Origin: Takakia lepidozioides
Taxonomy: Eukaryota > Streptophyta > Takakiopsida > Takakiales > Takakiaceae
Assembly: GCA_030704615.1 (NCBI GenBank)
Contig: CM060734.1
Coordinates: 59,412,042-59,476,041 of the forward strand
Reading direction: 5' to 3'
Length of the DNA stretch: 64,000 nt
In this document: positions 1-12,390 of the stretch, in pieces
Layout of the letters: every line of letters begins with the position of its first letter
How positions within the stretch are numbered: the first letter of the stretch is position 1
The notes under the pieces: model-generated
What the model was told of the DNA's origin: nothing
Seen by the model: the letters and a program-made list of their open reading frames with translations, nothing else
Database searches by the model: none
Made by a program: the position numbers and the translations under genes

Positions 1-617
1 TCATAGCTCTATATGTGGATGACACAATCATTGTCACCAACGATCGTCAAAGGTTGTTGCCAGAAACCAAAGCATTGTTGAGTGTTGAGTTTGTCATGAC
101 TGACATGGGTGAGATTTGGTTCTGTCTTGGTATTCAAATCAGCAGAGATCGAGTGAACCATATAGTATTGATGCATCAACAACAATACATTGAAACCATT
201 CTACAAAAGTTTAAGTTGGAGATGAGTAAGCCAACATCAACTCCTCTCGAAGTTGGTTTGAAACTTATGAAGGATATGGCACCTAAGACTCAAGAAGAGC
301 AGGAGGATATCAGGAAGACTATTTATCAAAGCGCAATCGGCAGTTTGATGTATTGCATGGTTTGTATTAGGCCAGACATTGCATATTCAGTGGGAGTGGT
401 CTCACAATTTCTTTCAAATCCTGGACAAACCCATAAGAAAGTAATGAAGTGGATATTTCGATATCTAAGAGAAACATCAACCTCTGGTCTACTCTACAAG
501 AGAGTGGAAGATCCAAGCTTGTTGGGGTTTGCTGATGCTGACTGGGCATGAGACGTTGATAGTAGAAAATCAACTTCAGGCCATTGTTTTCTCATCAATG
601 AATGTCACAAAGTACAT
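1..617 (+). pseudogene. Ty1/copia reverse transcriptase-RNase H fragment
   Basis: This is the 3' part of a copia pol gene that enters from the left edge. The polymerase motif YVDD is encoded in the first 26 bases, and the frame stays open to base 551 with copia landmarks such as the SAIGSLMY and RPDIAY motifs. The RNase H start (ADADWA) is followed by TGA at 549-551, where relatives have Gly, and the same frame then continues with the typical DVDSRKSTSG stretch to about 617. One nonsense mutation therefore breaks RNase H. Coding similarity stops abruptly near 620, where an opposite-strand copia fragment begins. No LTR of this copy is visible. Confidence 0.85.
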
Positions 618-620
618 TGC

Positions 621-815
621 TCATCCAAATGATGTGGTTTGCATTGGCCCGCACACATCAGAATGTACAATCTCCAATATACTTGTGGCTCTTTGTCCAC
701 CATCCTTAGGAAATTGACCTCGATGTTGCTTCCCTTCCACGCAACCTTTGCATAGACGCATATCGCTCATCTCCTTCAATGGTAGTCCTTCCACAAGATG
801 GCTTGAGAGTTGCAT
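621..815 (-). pseudogene. copia GAG-pre-integrase / integrase start fragment
   Basis: The minus-strand translation contains the GAG-pre-integrase signature (CKGCVEGKQHR) followed by the integrase start (EIVHSDVCGPMQT) typical of Ty1/copia pol. It stops at about 621, inside the integrase core, where it meets the plus-strand RT fragment. Between 815 and 1300 the same element continues as a decayed sequence with several stops. It belongs to the same minus-strand copy as the gag at 1301-2068. Confidence 0.75.
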
Positions 816-1239
816 CTATCTCAACTTCTTAATGCTCACATGACCTAACCTTCTATGCCACAACTATGTTTTTGACATGACAGGTGTAGATCCCAACTGT
901 GATAAAAATGTGGTAAGAGCACTAGAAACATGATGTTGTAATCTATACAAACAATTATCAAGAATAGCTCTTGCTACCACAGCTCTTGAGCTATCTGTGA
1001 TAGTACAACTCTCATCTTAGAATACCACTCTGTATCCCTTTACAACAATTTAAGAACATATTGTGTAGGTGAAAGATATCTATAGGATAAGAAATGCTCT
1101 CTCTCTGAATTCATATGTTGAGATGTTCCTGAATCAACATACCACACATGCTTCTGTCTAGTAGTGGCTGAGAGAGATACAACAAATAGAATAGCGTTCA
1201 TTTGATGAGTAGTTATGTTCCCTTGACCCTTTCTGCTGC

Positions 1240-2068
1240 GCTCATCTACAATGCGTTTTCTACAATCCTGGATCGCGTGACCAAGTTTCTTGCAATAAAA
1301 TCACCTTATTTTGGCATTTTTGATCTTTGAGCTAGATTGAGGTTTCTGAAACCTCTGGGACTTCTGAGACACATGTGAAGGGAGTCTTCTATTCAAGACT
1401 ACTCCAGTCTTGCCTGTGAACAAAGCTCTCTCTACCTCTGTAGACGTACCTTGACTTTTTCTTCTTGTTTCTTCCTTGAGGAGAAGTCCTATGACAACAT
1501 AAATAGTTAAGTTGGTCTGTCCTGCTAGAGACACCACAAAATCATCATAGGATTCAGGTAAGGTTGCCAATAATACCACTGCGGCGTGTTTATCAGTCAC
1601 ATTAGTTCTCATAGAGACTAGTTGATCTCGCAACACACAAAACAAATTCAAGTGTTGTTCAACTGAGTCTGACTCGGTCATCTTCAGACCATTGAACTTT
1701 TGCGTCACATACATTTGCGATGTGACATCCTTCGTCTCATATATGCTTGTTAGCTTGTCCCAAACATCCTTAGCATTCTTAGCACTTATAATGAGATGCA
1801 ATTGATTGTCTCTCAAGCTTGTGATGATGCTAGTTTTTGCTTTCTGATCTTTCATATCCCATATGGCTTGGCCAACAATAGTGTCAGGTCTTGGGACTGA
1901 TCCATCAACCACTCCCCATAGATCTTTGTCTAGAAGGACCATCTTCATCCTAAACTTCCAGGTTTGATAGATAGCTCCATTGAATCGATCTTCCACTCTC
2001 ACATCTAATGCACTCGTCATAGACATAGAAGGAGGATTGCTAGAAGACAACGCTCCAGCCATGATCAA
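1240..2068 (-). pseudogene. copia Gag with broken zinc knuckle
   Basis: This is a 255-codon minus-strand frame from the ATG at 2068. It has the copia Gag layout: an N-terminal region with FNGAIYQTWKFRM, then the long UBN2-type capsid region (VWDKLTSIYETKD, LATLPESYDDF), then a basic tail. The stop at 1301-1303 falls exactly on the first Cys of the CCHC zinc knuckle. Read through, the frame gives FYCKKLGHAIQDC and a further basic segment to about 1240. The knuckle is thus lost by a Cys-to-TGA change, and the copy should be inactive. Homology is clear; function in this copy is not expected. Confidence 0.85.
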
Positions 2069-2110
2069 GTTCTCTCAATCTCAACTACCAACTCTCACCT
2101 AGAGAAGAAT

Positions 2111-2123
2111 GGTTCTGATACCA
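2111..2123 (-). other. tRNA-Met primer binding site of the copia copy
   Basis: On the minus strand this reads TGGTATCAGAACC, a near-perfect match to the complement of the initiator tRNA-Met 3' end used by most plant copia elements. It lies between the putative LTR (2124-2429) and the gag start at 2068, as expected. Confidence 0.75.
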
Positions 2124-2429
2124 TATTAGAATTGAGCAAGAACATGAACAAGAACTAAAGTCTTAGACTAAAACTAAAACTAAAGCTCTCCTCCCAACCA
2201 TAGAAGCCACCATCATACTCTTACACTTAGACTAGTGGCTTCACCCCCGAGCTTGTACAAGAAGGCTCTAGGAAGTCCTACTTGGTCACTTTCACTTCCA
2301 CTATGGTGACCATCCACCTTCTAGCCATTCACATTTCAAATGTGAGTTAAACAAGATAGCCTCTTAGACTTCTAAACCTTTGGCCTTCTAGACTCTTAAT
2401 CTTCTAGATATGTTTAATTACTTCCAACA
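2124..2429 (-). repeat. 5' LTR of the minus-strand copia copy
   Basis: On the minus strand this 306-bp segment starts TGTTGGAAGTAATTAAAC, a common plant copia LTR start, and ends directly before the primer binding site. Its last bases are ATA rather than the canonical CA. The boundaries are inferred from the start motif and the PBS, because no second LTR of this copy is in the window. Confidence 0.6.
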
Positions 2430-3600
2430 CAGTGAAGACTTATATTGATGCAAACAAGCACAAATCAGAATCTGCTAATCTGGATTAAATCATTGATCAA
2501 ATCAGAATCAGTTGATCTAGATTAATTCATTGATTAGTAAACTACTCACACCCTTTGGCGTTGAATTCTTCGTTTCTGCAACCTTGCAGCTCTTGCTGCA
2601 GTCTCATCAACTGTACTAAGACGAAGTTGCGGTATATAGGGATTGTCGACAGTCTAAAAAAATTAGTAAAGATGGCATCCTGTGAAACATATCACCTATT
2701 CAACGCAACTTCCTCTGCCTTTAAGCGAGTTTTTCTTTTTCTTTCGAGCTTCTGGCATGCAACAAGAATTTTTCTAGATGCCGATAGTGTCGCGGCCCTT
2801 TGCCTTGAGGGCAGGGGGTCGGGACGCAGAGGGGTTGCCCCTGTGGTGGGGGCGGTGGCAGCAATAGGTACGGGGGACTGAAGCACCCTTGAGTGCCCAA
2901 GGCACTCAAGGAGGCGGAGGTACTCACTAGGTAGAGCCCCGTACACCGGGTTGCGGTGGGGGTGGCTCCACAAGAGGTGGTGGTAGCTTAGTGGGACTTA
3001 GTGTGGGTGGCATAGGACTCACCGTGGGGCGGAGACCTTGTGGTGGGAGTCGTGGGGAGTCTTGGGACTCACCACGGTCCAATGGGGCCGTGGTGGGTGG
3101 GCCAAGATTCACCGCGACTCATCACCGGGAATCGAGGGTCTTCGTGGTGGTTCGCCATAAAATGGCATGGTTGTTTGTGAAACCCCCGCGGACGGTCACA
3201 GAAGTATATATAGGGAGTAGTAACCTCGAGAACGGTGCAAGCCCGTTGGTGACCAAAAACTAGTGAGTAAGCGAGCGAGCCGGAAAGCGACCAAGGAGTG
3301 GGGAGCTATTCCGGACTGCCATCTACCAAAGGGAAGCTTCGGCTGCTCACCGGGACATAACGGTCCCTTTTTTTCCCCCAACAGACCCTCCACCAATTTG
3401 GGCCTAGTGGAGTTGGCCCGGCGACCAGGTTGGGAGTTAGGCGTGCGCATCAAAGCGAGTAACTATGACTTGAAGGGGAGCTTACCGAAGTGAGGTGCGC
3501 AACAGATAGTCTATCCCTCTCCACTTTTTTGCGCTCTCTTTCCCTGAGTAAAGTCTCTTTTTGTTGTGTTTTTTCTCGAATGTGTTGAATGTACTGGTCA
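2430..3600. other. no gene seen; GC-rich, LTR-like stretch
   Basis: No protein is recognised here. Bases 2790-3160 are unusually GC-rich with short direct repeats built on GGTGGG and GACTCACC. A TATA-like TATATAGGGA occurs near 3207-3216, and pyrimidine-rich sequence follows at 3500-3590. This could be the promoter part of an unidentified LTR, but I found no paired copy, so the idea is not supported further. Confidence 0.3.
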
Positions 3601-3604
3601 CTCG

Positions 3605-5079
3605 TTACCAAAGCACTACCAATAGTTTGGAAACGAGTTCTACAAAAGCAGCAGGTTGTGCAAATGACGTATCCAGAGACGAAGACACTTGCAAATTAGC
3701 CTCTAGTGGTGCTTCAACTTCTAGCTCTGAATTACTGGTAGTATTCAAGAACTGACTTGTTGGAATATCACTATCGACTTGTGACTCTAGATGTGCTTCT
3801 ACTTCCAGGTGTGAGAGATCAGGCATGTACACATCATTGATATCTATCACATTCTCATGGAAGGAGTTTGTGATTACAGTAGCCTCACCATCCCTACCAT
3901 GCATTGAAGTTGAATCCATAGACAGCAGCCTCGCCACCGCATCTTCTTTGTCACATTGGGATGGCCCAAAACACCCGTCCATGGCACCAACGTTGATGGG
4001 CCATATGCTTGTCGTTCTGAATCCAGCACGAATATTTGATGGGGTCAAAGCACTTTGTAGAGCTTTGCTAGCAATAGTCGCTAGGTGCTCTTTTTCCACT
4101 TCGCTTCTATGTTGCGTCATAAACAGACTGCGCTCTTGCTTGAAATATCGTTTGAAAGGCCCAAAACACGCAACATCCAACGGTTGAAGCTTATGGGAAG
4201 TGTGTGCAGGAATTGTGAGGATATCAAGTCCCATCCTTGCAGCTTGTTCTATGGTTGCTTCTGAAACGTGGCTTGAATGATTATCTAAAATCAACAGGTG
4301 ACGATTAGTCAATGAAATCCCACTGGACACATTTCGTTGAAAATGAGACAACCAATTTGCAAAGAGCTCTGCTGTCATCCACGCTTTTGTCCGGGTTGCG
4401 ATCGTTGCTCCCACTTCACAATCTGCAATGTAGTTTCTTCTTGGTATGCGAGATTTCCCTTTGAATACATAGAAATTGGGCAGTGCATGTCCAAATGCAC
4501 TCACGCAAAGACAAAATCATCACCCACTCTCAAGATTTTGGCAGAACCCCGTACACGTCTCTAGAACCTTTCCTCGCCAAGACTCTCATGCCTAATGTGC
4601 GGCCTGCTTGTATGCCCGTTTCATCAGTATTCCAAATTTGACCAGCTTCATAGTGCTGCTCTCTCTAAAACGTCGGCCAAATTTGAATAGAATGGATTGA
4701 TCATCCCTACATACATTCAATGCACGACTTCTTTCCAGTCCTTCGGCTGTTCTCATCACCACTTCTAGATGTATGAGTTGAAACCTCTTCCACCATGTTC
4801 GACCAGGATTCCCGTTGGTGAAGTATATGGTCTGTTAGAAACCAAAGCAGCGACTCTAGATTTTAGCATTGATAGAGTAACACACATGCCGACATGTTGG
4901 GCTCGTATGATCCAAGAGACGAGGTCTTTTTCTTCTTCCGTCGTCAATATTGTTGGTGGCCCAGATTTCTTTGACATGGTGATGCCGTCCAACCATCTTC
5001 TAATGCTGGAGACTGGAATATGAAATTTTTGTGCTGCAGCTCGAATAGAAGGCAAATTTTCATCCTCCACTTCGGCCAC
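3605..5079 (-). pseudogene. pogo/Tigger-like DDE transposase, decayed
   Basis: The minus-strand order is an N-terminal helix-turn-helix DNA-binding region (5079-4765, with IRAAAQKFHIPVSSIRRWL as in CENP-B/psq domains), then a degraded middle with WNTDETGIQAG near 4650 (first catalytic Asp), then a 299-codon frame (4504-3605). The last has LLILDNHSSHVS (second Asp) and HTSHKLQPLDVACFGPFK (third acidic position), the hallmarks of the DDE_1 family. Stops and frameshifts separate the parts (one TGA near 4530), so no intact protein can be made. The last ~60 codons are not recognisable. Terminal inverted repeats were not identified. Confidence 0.8.
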
Positions 5080-5590
5080 TGTTTCAGTGCATCCCTACTG
5101 ATCGAGGGCTTTCCAACGATACTACAATCGTGGCCAAAGGCCGTGCGGTTTGGGAGATCTCAACGACACTACAAACAATATGTCTAAGCCCAAATGCAAC
5201 CTCCACTGTCCTTCCAACACTTGATTTTATAATTTAGTTGAATTTTTAGTGAATAAAATTGTTTATAATTCCATAAGTCTCGGACCCATCGTTGTCCCGG
5301 GAAAGCCCACTTTGCTACTTTTCATGAATTTCTTGTGACCAAAAACACTTGAAATTCCAAATCTCCCCACGTGAAGGGCCAATCATTGCTCCGGGAAACG
5401 CACTTTGCTATTTTTCACGATTTTCCAACGACTGAAAGTACTTGAAATTCATTTTCCACACCGCAGGTCCAAAAATTATGAAACCAAGCCGGTGCACCCC
5501 TCCTCATCGAGGGCTTTCCAATGGCACCAAGCACCAGGGCTGGGGCCTCACGGTTAGGGAGATCTCAATGACGCTACCAAAAAAAAAAAC
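5080..5590. repeat. two diverged copies of a ~400-bp repeat unit
   Basis: Sequence around 5087-5170 (CATCGAGGGCTTTCCAA-like core, then a GGGAGATCTCAA core) recurs at 5490-5575. The segment at 5300-5370 (TTTGCTACTTTTCATGAATTT) recurs at 5405-5455, and a reverse relative lies near 39,215-39,255. This is an old dispersed repeat family with no coding capacity seen. Confidence 0.45.
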
Positions 5591-5784
5591 TGCCTCGCTT
5601 CATATATTGACGGGTAGCTTGTGCCGTTGGCCCATGTGTGAAGAATTGAAATCTAAGACCAAGTGCAATTTCATATGTATCCAAGTGCCTCGCTTCATAT
5701 ATTGACTAGGGTAGCTTGTGCCATTGGCCCATGTGTGAAGAATTGAAATCTAGGACCAAGTGCAATTTCATATGTATCCAAGTG
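5591..5784 (+). repeat. tandem duplication of a ~97-bp unit
   Basis: The unit beginning TGCCTCGCTTCATATATTGA at 5591 is repeated from 5687, including the GTGAAGAATTGAAATCTA and TTTCATATGTATCCAAG blocks. The two copies differ at only a few positions, so the duplication is fairly recent. No gene is associated. Confidence 0.8.
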
Positions 5785-5992
5785 CGTCTCCTATGTCAAG
5801 GCCGGGGGTTGGTAGAACGTGAACACACCGGTGAGCACAACGACGTGAGCATAAACCCACGGTCATGGGGATTTTATGTTTTTAAACCGCGGTCATAGGA
5901 GTTATATGTGTTCAAAACGGAATAAAACCCCAAAACCCTAATGAGAAATATGCACCCATAACGTATATCTACAATCTCCAAGTTCCACATAT

Positions 5993-6589
5993 CTATAGCT
6001 TTGCTCTCTGGCACCTTTTTTTCTTGCCAATAGGCGGCAAAATTAAAGTAGGAGCTTGAGGTTTACGAGCAGGTTTTTGAGGTACACTGCTTTGTTTCCG
6101 TTTCACTATCTCGAGGATGGTATGACATTGTGAATTAACGGTAGGACAGTCTGCAACACTTCGTCTACTAGGAGTCACTGGTCCTCTTCGAGTACCACAT
6201 ACCATCCTGTCCACTTTCTAGCTATATCAATCTGTGATGACTCGTGTCTATCCACTTTCTATATCAGACTCTGATGACTCACAATCAGTGGTATCCCTTT
6301 CACTATCAGTAAAATCGTTCACATTAGTATCTATAATGTTAGACTCTCTATAAATACAACAATAAGCAGGAAACAATCTAGGCTTAATGCATCTACAACG
6401 TAATGCATAAACTCTAATAGCATCTATAATTGACAATTGATTTTTCAAAATAAGAGGACAATGACAATGTGCAGTAGGCAAGTATTTGATAAGTCTGTAC
6501 TTATCACTATAGCATATTTCACAAGAGCACATAGGGAAACCACGTTCCCCTTCTAATGAGGTCATTGCAAGTATGGAAAGAGGACTCAC
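5993..6589 (-). CDS. two adjacent unassigned minus-strand frames
   Basis: A 113-codon frame (6589-6248) is Cys-rich near its start (CSCEICYSDKY) and ends in an acidic Ser/Asp tail. A second frame (6214-5993, 73 codons) is basic, with TRRGPVTPSRRS and a KKKRC end. Their spacing and opposite charge would fit exons or a frame-broken small protein, possibly transposon-derived. I do not recognise either, no splice sites were confirmed, and the pair may not be a gene. Confidence 0.2.
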
Positions 6590-9500
6590 TTATGCACAGT
6601 GGCAACATATATACTGCATGAATTTTTTGCTAGATCCATGTGAAACACGTAAATCAATGGTGCATCTTGTGTGTGATCCAATGGCTCTCGCCAAAGCTAC
6701 TTGATCCTTGTGAAATTAAGCGGCAAAAGCACACAAGTTCAAGCTTGATTGATCACTTTTGAATTTGGCAGGATCCTTTGGTTTACTGTTTATGTAGTTC
6801 TAGACATGGCCCACTACAATCGCTCTGGGCCCACGGCCTCTTTCATAGTGAGCCGTCTTGTTTCAATTTTGGTGCAGTCATGAGTTAAAGTTGGGGCGCT
6901 TTCTCCTACCAACCACATCCCAAATTAATAGAAACTAGTGTGAGTCATGATTGGTGCAGTAGATGAGCATAGTTACCACTATTTTTGGTCAAAATGATTC
7001 ATTTATTAGGGCATACATGGGGCCTGGTTCACAATAGGTGCTTCTACCCTATTGCACATTTGGAGCAGTGTTTTTTTTTTGGCGAAAAATCGCCAAATGG
7101 CGACCTCAAAACATTAAAATGGAATATTTTGTCGTAAATTCCCAATTTTTTCATGGATGAAATCGCCAAACTCCTACAAGGGAAAAAAAAAAAAAAAAAG
7201 AAAAAAAAGGGATGAATTCGCCAAATGTGGATGATATAAATGGATAAAAGTACATAGGATGATGATTCTATCCAAATTTTCAATGGATGAACAGAATATA
7301 TAGCTATTTCTTGTAACCACTCGTGCTATTTTTCAATTTAAAAAAATTAAAAAAAAAACTGATTTGGAGAGGTCTAAATTTATTCATATTATTTGGCTTT
7401 TGAGTGGTAAAGCACCACAATATTCAACATCAATAAGAGCACTTCAGTGGCAAGCTGAGAGCATGCAAGTTCTCATTCACTTCCCTAAGAATTGTAGATG
7501 TTTGTTTCAGACTAATGGAAGATGGAAACGACATAAGAAAGAGACACTTTATAGATTGGAAGTGACAAAAAAATGTCCTCACAAAGGCGTTCATGACTAT
7601 CTTCTTTTACTTGTTTGAAATCAAATCAATTGGGTATACATATGAGTCCATGATGTATAATCAGATGTCTCATCATCGTAGAAAGACAAGTCAACCATTT
7701 TTTTTTTTAAATCCCAACCCAAACTGAACTTGATTTTCTAAACTTGTAGTGTGAAAAAGAAGGGGCATACATCCCCTTCTGTTCAATTCTAAATCGGTTC
7801 CTTCTAGTGTAGCATCCGCTTGCTAGTCCAAGACCGACACACAGCTTAAAAGCCCTATGTATTGTTCATGATCAGAGTTCATGTGTCCTCATCCACGCCG
7901 CAGCGGAAGAGAAGACATGGATGGGACTGGGAAGCTTCTCCATTTTTATCTCTCAGATTATATAGGCAGGGCATGCAATGTCAATAAAATTGTTGTGATG
8001 TTACGTGACCCCAACTACACTCTATGTCAGTGAATGCATAGTCCCATGAGGCAATTTCACTTCTTGCAATGCTTGTCTGGAACTCCCTTAGATGATCAAC
8101 CAAAATTTGAGAAGGCATCAAGGATCTACCACAAAGTGCAGGTCTGATAAGTCATCTACAACTTATGATTTTCCCTCTTTGTCTCTCAATTGACCATCCC
8201 ATTCATTACCCCTTTTACTGTGCAGCTCTCTCCTTTCCCAAAACTTTTTTTCTCCCCTTTCAGATACAAGTACCCAGCTTTAATTATCCAACAATCAGCC
8301 TAGATCTAAATACAATGTCGACGCGCCCAGCCAGATATCCAGTGAAATCATCTTGGAAATTTGACTTGGAACACACAAGCATCACCACTTCCTACATGAG
8401 TCCTTCTCTCATCTCAAAGAGCAAAGAAGCATCACACACTCAGTGACAGTGGGAGGGATGCATCTACCCTCTATCAGCACTCCAGTAGACCCATGCATCA
8501 TCTCCCATTCTCTCTACATCCTCCCTGGTTTGAAATCAGGCCGACTCCATTCCATTTTCAAAAGTGTTACCTCCTACATCACTCTCACTTGAGAGCCTTT
8601 CACAAAAATATCAACAACTATCCTAAGTTCCAAGAAAAAGAAACCCTTCAACCTCTGACTTAACTGATTTATCCTCAAACTGAAGTGGTGGGTTGCTTGC
8701 ATGAACTGACACCCACCCTCCTTGTCAGCAGCTCCACACTGCCTGCTGTCACTGGCCCTCACTGGCGCTTTTCTAAAATCAAAGATCTCCCATGCTGGTG
8801 CATTCGCCACCTTTCTTGCCTTGTCATAAACAGAATCGACCTGCTCGGGTTGCCCTGCCCGCAATCAACTACTGCCGTGGCTCTTGGCAATGCGTCCCAC
8901 AGTAAAATTTATTGTGCTTCCGTACTGGCGCTTCCCAACACTTACCATCGTGGCTTGATGATCCGCTAGCATTCCTGCCAACCTACCTTAAAGCAAAAAC
9001 ACATGCTAACACAGAAGCTAGTCCGCATCTCAGATATTTCTCTGTTCTGTACATGCATCCTTCATTAACCCTATCTACAGGTGATTCGAGTCATTTACCA
9101 ACTTAGACTATGGAGAATGTGATGTGATATTTTGTGAACATAAGCCAGATTGAGTGAATTCTTGGGTTACCTTGGTGCTTGTGAATATCTATGATAAGAC
9201 ACAATATGGAAATTAAATAACTAAAGAATCACTTGCCCAATTTATTTGGAGTTTTTTAGACATGCTGAGGTCATTGAACCAAATTACTTCTATTTTTGGT
9301 TGAGCATCATCGATAGTATGACAGAGACATTATGAGGGTATGAATCGATATTTTGGAAGTTTGTAGTGTGAATGCAGAGGAGTAACATTAAAAAAAATTG
9401 TTGTTACTTGTTCAGATTCTGCATTTCTACAAGACAGGGGCTCTGATACCAGTGGGAAAGAAGTTGAGCTATCCCTGTGAGTTTATTTCATCCATTGAAT

Positions 9501-10070
9501 GGACAGATTTTATCCCTGATTTATCATCCCAACGATGGCAGAGTACTTCCACATTTGCCAGGTTATTTCAAGAGTTGAGGAAAGGATTTGTCGCCTTGAT
9601 GGAAGTAGGTAAGCTATGAAACATTGGATTTTTTCATCCATCGGATGAATGAAGTTCATCCATGTTCTAGGAACATCATGGGAACATTGGGGAACGCTCG
9701 GCCAGGATATAGCCTAAGTACCTGCGATTTTTCATCCATCCATGAGTATGAACGAATGGCCAGGTGTGTTTTTCATCCGGGAGATGAATAAACTTCATCT
9801 GTGCGCGATGACGGGGAATGCCCTACGGGGTGCCATGAGCAGAAGAACGAGCAAGAGTGTGTGTAGCAGGGAGTGTAGGCAGGAAAACACTTGGTGGATT
9901 CTGCTGCGGGCAATGGAATGAGCAGGGAGAGTAGGCAGGAACACAAAGAGTAGATTCTGTTGTGTGTTAATGGTACCGCCATCTTCGTGGTAATGATCAA
10001 TTTCTGGAGGAGATGCTTACAGGGAGATTGGTGTGGCATGCGATGGAGCAATCAGTTAATGAGGCGCTGC
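6590..10070. other. long stretch without a recognisable gene
   Basis: No known protein family was recognised on either strand. There are A/T-rich tracts at 7070-7210 and 7340-7355, an unassigned 84-codon plus frame at 7364-7618, and short frames at 8165-8446 and 8574-8864 that look like chance openings. Around 9630-9800 a TTCATCC/GGATGAA motif recurs in both orientations. Nothing here is supported as a gene. Confidence 0.4.
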
Positions 10071-10276
10071 CGTCACTACTATGGTGATTGGGTAGCTTAG
10101 GGCTTGCTGGAGGATGATCGTGCAGGGAACAACTTGGAGATTTGTGCTCAAGCCAGGTGAAGGGAGGCGGTGTCGTCACTACTGTGGTGATTGGGTAGCT
10201 TAGGGCTTGCTGGAGGATGATCGTGCAGGGAACAACTTGGTGATTTGTGCTCAAGCTAGGTGAAGGAAGGCGGTGC
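10071..10276 (+). repeat. two tandem copies of a 103-bp unit
   Basis: The segment starting CGTCACTACT at 10,071 is repeated from 10,174. The copies are nearly identical (for example GGATGATCGTGCAGGGAAC in both). The repeat lies in otherwise unassigned DNA. Confidence 0.85.
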
Positions 10277-11318
10277 AGTAATCGTTTCGCAGCTTTGAAG
10301 AAAGGGAGTGCTGAAGGACGATTCATGAAGGGCAAGGTCAAGTGCTACTGACAGAAGTAATGAAGGCATAGAAGCGGTGCTACCTATGATTCAATCGCTG
10401 AAGGTGTAGGAGTTGCCGGGAAAGCAGCTCGAGGGAAAGGGCAGTAGTGCCGCCGTTACTTTCATGACCACGATGACAGGGAGGATGAAGGGAACAGATC
10501 CGTTGTGTGTTTATGCTTGCTTCTTGCCAATTTATGACGGTTGAAAACCAAATCCTCTGGGAACGCAGATAGTCCAAATTCCAGAATGGTGGAGCAAGAG
10601 GGACAGTAGAGAGCTCAAATTTTAGAAAGAAAAGAATCAGCCTTCTGAACTTGACTCGTATGTTGTTCACTAAATCAATATTTTAGAGGGGTCATCATCA
10701 AGTTTGGAATACCTTAAACATATACATCAAATGTGCATTATGCAATAATTGATCAATGCACATGTCTAAATGCTTACAATCCATATGCCACAAGTGCATT
10801 AGGATGACGAGAGTGTATTGTCCTTGATACAATGCTCGCATTTTACATTGTTGTAGGCTCGGACTCCAGTCGGAGGAGGCCTTGTTCTCAGATGCATCTA
10901 AGCTATTTTCCCTTCTCCGCTTATGCCTCCATTTTACGCAGGCCTTGTCAGCGTTAGGTCTGACACGATCTAACATCACAGACGCAGATAACGTGGGTGA
11001 AACGAAACATGTTTATGCCATTTGTACATTAAATAATTATACCATGATGAGTCATTATTGAGATTGTTTAATTTGAGAAACACCATGATATCAATGTAGG
11101 TGGTCGGGTATGTCATGGCTTTGGGTTTGAGATAAAAAAAAAACTAAAAGAATTGGGACCACCATCTCTTACTGTCTCAATATTAACAAAATAAAAATAA
11201 AAATAAAAATGAGACTGCTAGTTCTTGCGGTCTCTATTTTAATTTAAAAAAATTAAAATTTTGATCAACGTCGCCCGACGGTGATGGACGCTCAACTGTC
11301 GTTGTCGCCCAGCTGTCA
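10277..11318. other. no gene seen
   Basis: Only short chance frames occur. There is an A-rich low-complexity patch at 11,134-11,260 with AAAAT repeats. No family was recognised. Confidence 0.4.
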
Positions 11319-11826
11319 TGTCAAGTTAAATTAAACACAGTATGAAACTAACTAGAATAAATCTAGTTATTTGTATTTCACAATTGAAAATAGTTCAAGT
11401 GTTAAGTTAGATGTCAGGTTTAGCTTGACACTTGAAACATATTATCTTCACGTTCGTCAGCCGTGCGGCTCATCTATCTTGAGTGATCTCTAAACTAAAC
11501 TCATATTGTCGCATGACACCCCAAACACAAACACAATGATTCATTAAATGGTCAAGCCTGGGGCACCCTATGCTATGGAGAATCCATCCCAACCTACTCC
11601 CCCATACTGCTCATTCACATCCTTACATCATCCTCGGCACGCAAGAAGCTCTCGGTCGTGCGTCCTTGCACATTGTCGAGGTAGCATCAGCAGGGGGCAG
11701 CATTGTGAAGAAAGTGGCTTAATTAGAGCTTGTTACACAATATTGTGGCAGACTACTTTGTTGTGCATATATGTGTGGTGTGGTTTGGATAACGATGTAG
11801 TTGTATAGCGATACGTATGCGCACGA
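11319..11826 (+). repeat. diverged solo-LTR-like repeat of the methyltransferase-gypsy family
   Basis: The left end TGTCAAGTTA and following blocks (AACTAACTAGAATAAATCTAGTTA, TTATCTTCACG, GGCTCATCT near 11,470) match in order the left terminal repeat of the large gypsy element at 42,735. The right ~60 bases (GATGTAGTTGTATAGCGATA, ending GTATGCGCACGA at 11,826) match the extreme right end of that element. A CATTGTG near 11,702 corresponds to its internal CA-T-TG junction. No coding sequence lies between the ends. I see no clear target-site duplication. It is most simply an old solo repeat of a related subfamily. Confidence 0.65.
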
Positions 11827-12390
11827 ATATCGCTCTACGGTCGTCCGAAGTTGGACGGTTGTCTATCATCCGACAACTTGTTTAAAAAAAAATAGAAAAC
11901 AAAAAAAATGTCATGTGTGTAGTTCACGTAGGCTGCCACCTCAACAATGATGAATTTGATCGCGTGAAAGTAAAATAATAATAAAATTACTCAACATAAT
12001 GTCGGTTTGGGACGTGACGTAAGTCATGACGTTGACGTGTTTGTGCTGCGTCACGTCACAACTGGGCGTTTCCCAGATAATCTTGTCATCTTTTTGCTTT
12101 GGCGTTCTCTCCTAGTGTTGGAAGCATTTGGTCGCTTGTGTGTAGGTTATTATTGATTGTTCCTATCAAAATTACATCCATTGTAAGTGTGTAAGACATT
12201 ATAGATATCCAAGACATTGTTCTACAATGTAAAGTAACCCAACTAATATCGGATATGAAAATGATACATGTGTTTTGTAACATGTTTTGCATATAATTAT
12301 TATTGAAAGATTCCCAAAACTTGTGATATAAGTTTAACTTGCATAACATGTGATGCAAACAACTTCAAAGGATTAAGTGATATACCACTT
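11827..12390. other. no gene seen
   Basis: This is A/T-rich sequence with only short frames. It includes several ACGT-containing words near 12,010-12,060 (GACGTGACGTAAGTCATGACG). No family was recognised. Confidence 0.35.

Noticed and set aside
2790-3560. LTR of an unidentified retrotransposon
   Set aside because: A TATA-like box and GC-rich start are suggestive, but there is no second copy, primer site or coding region next to it.
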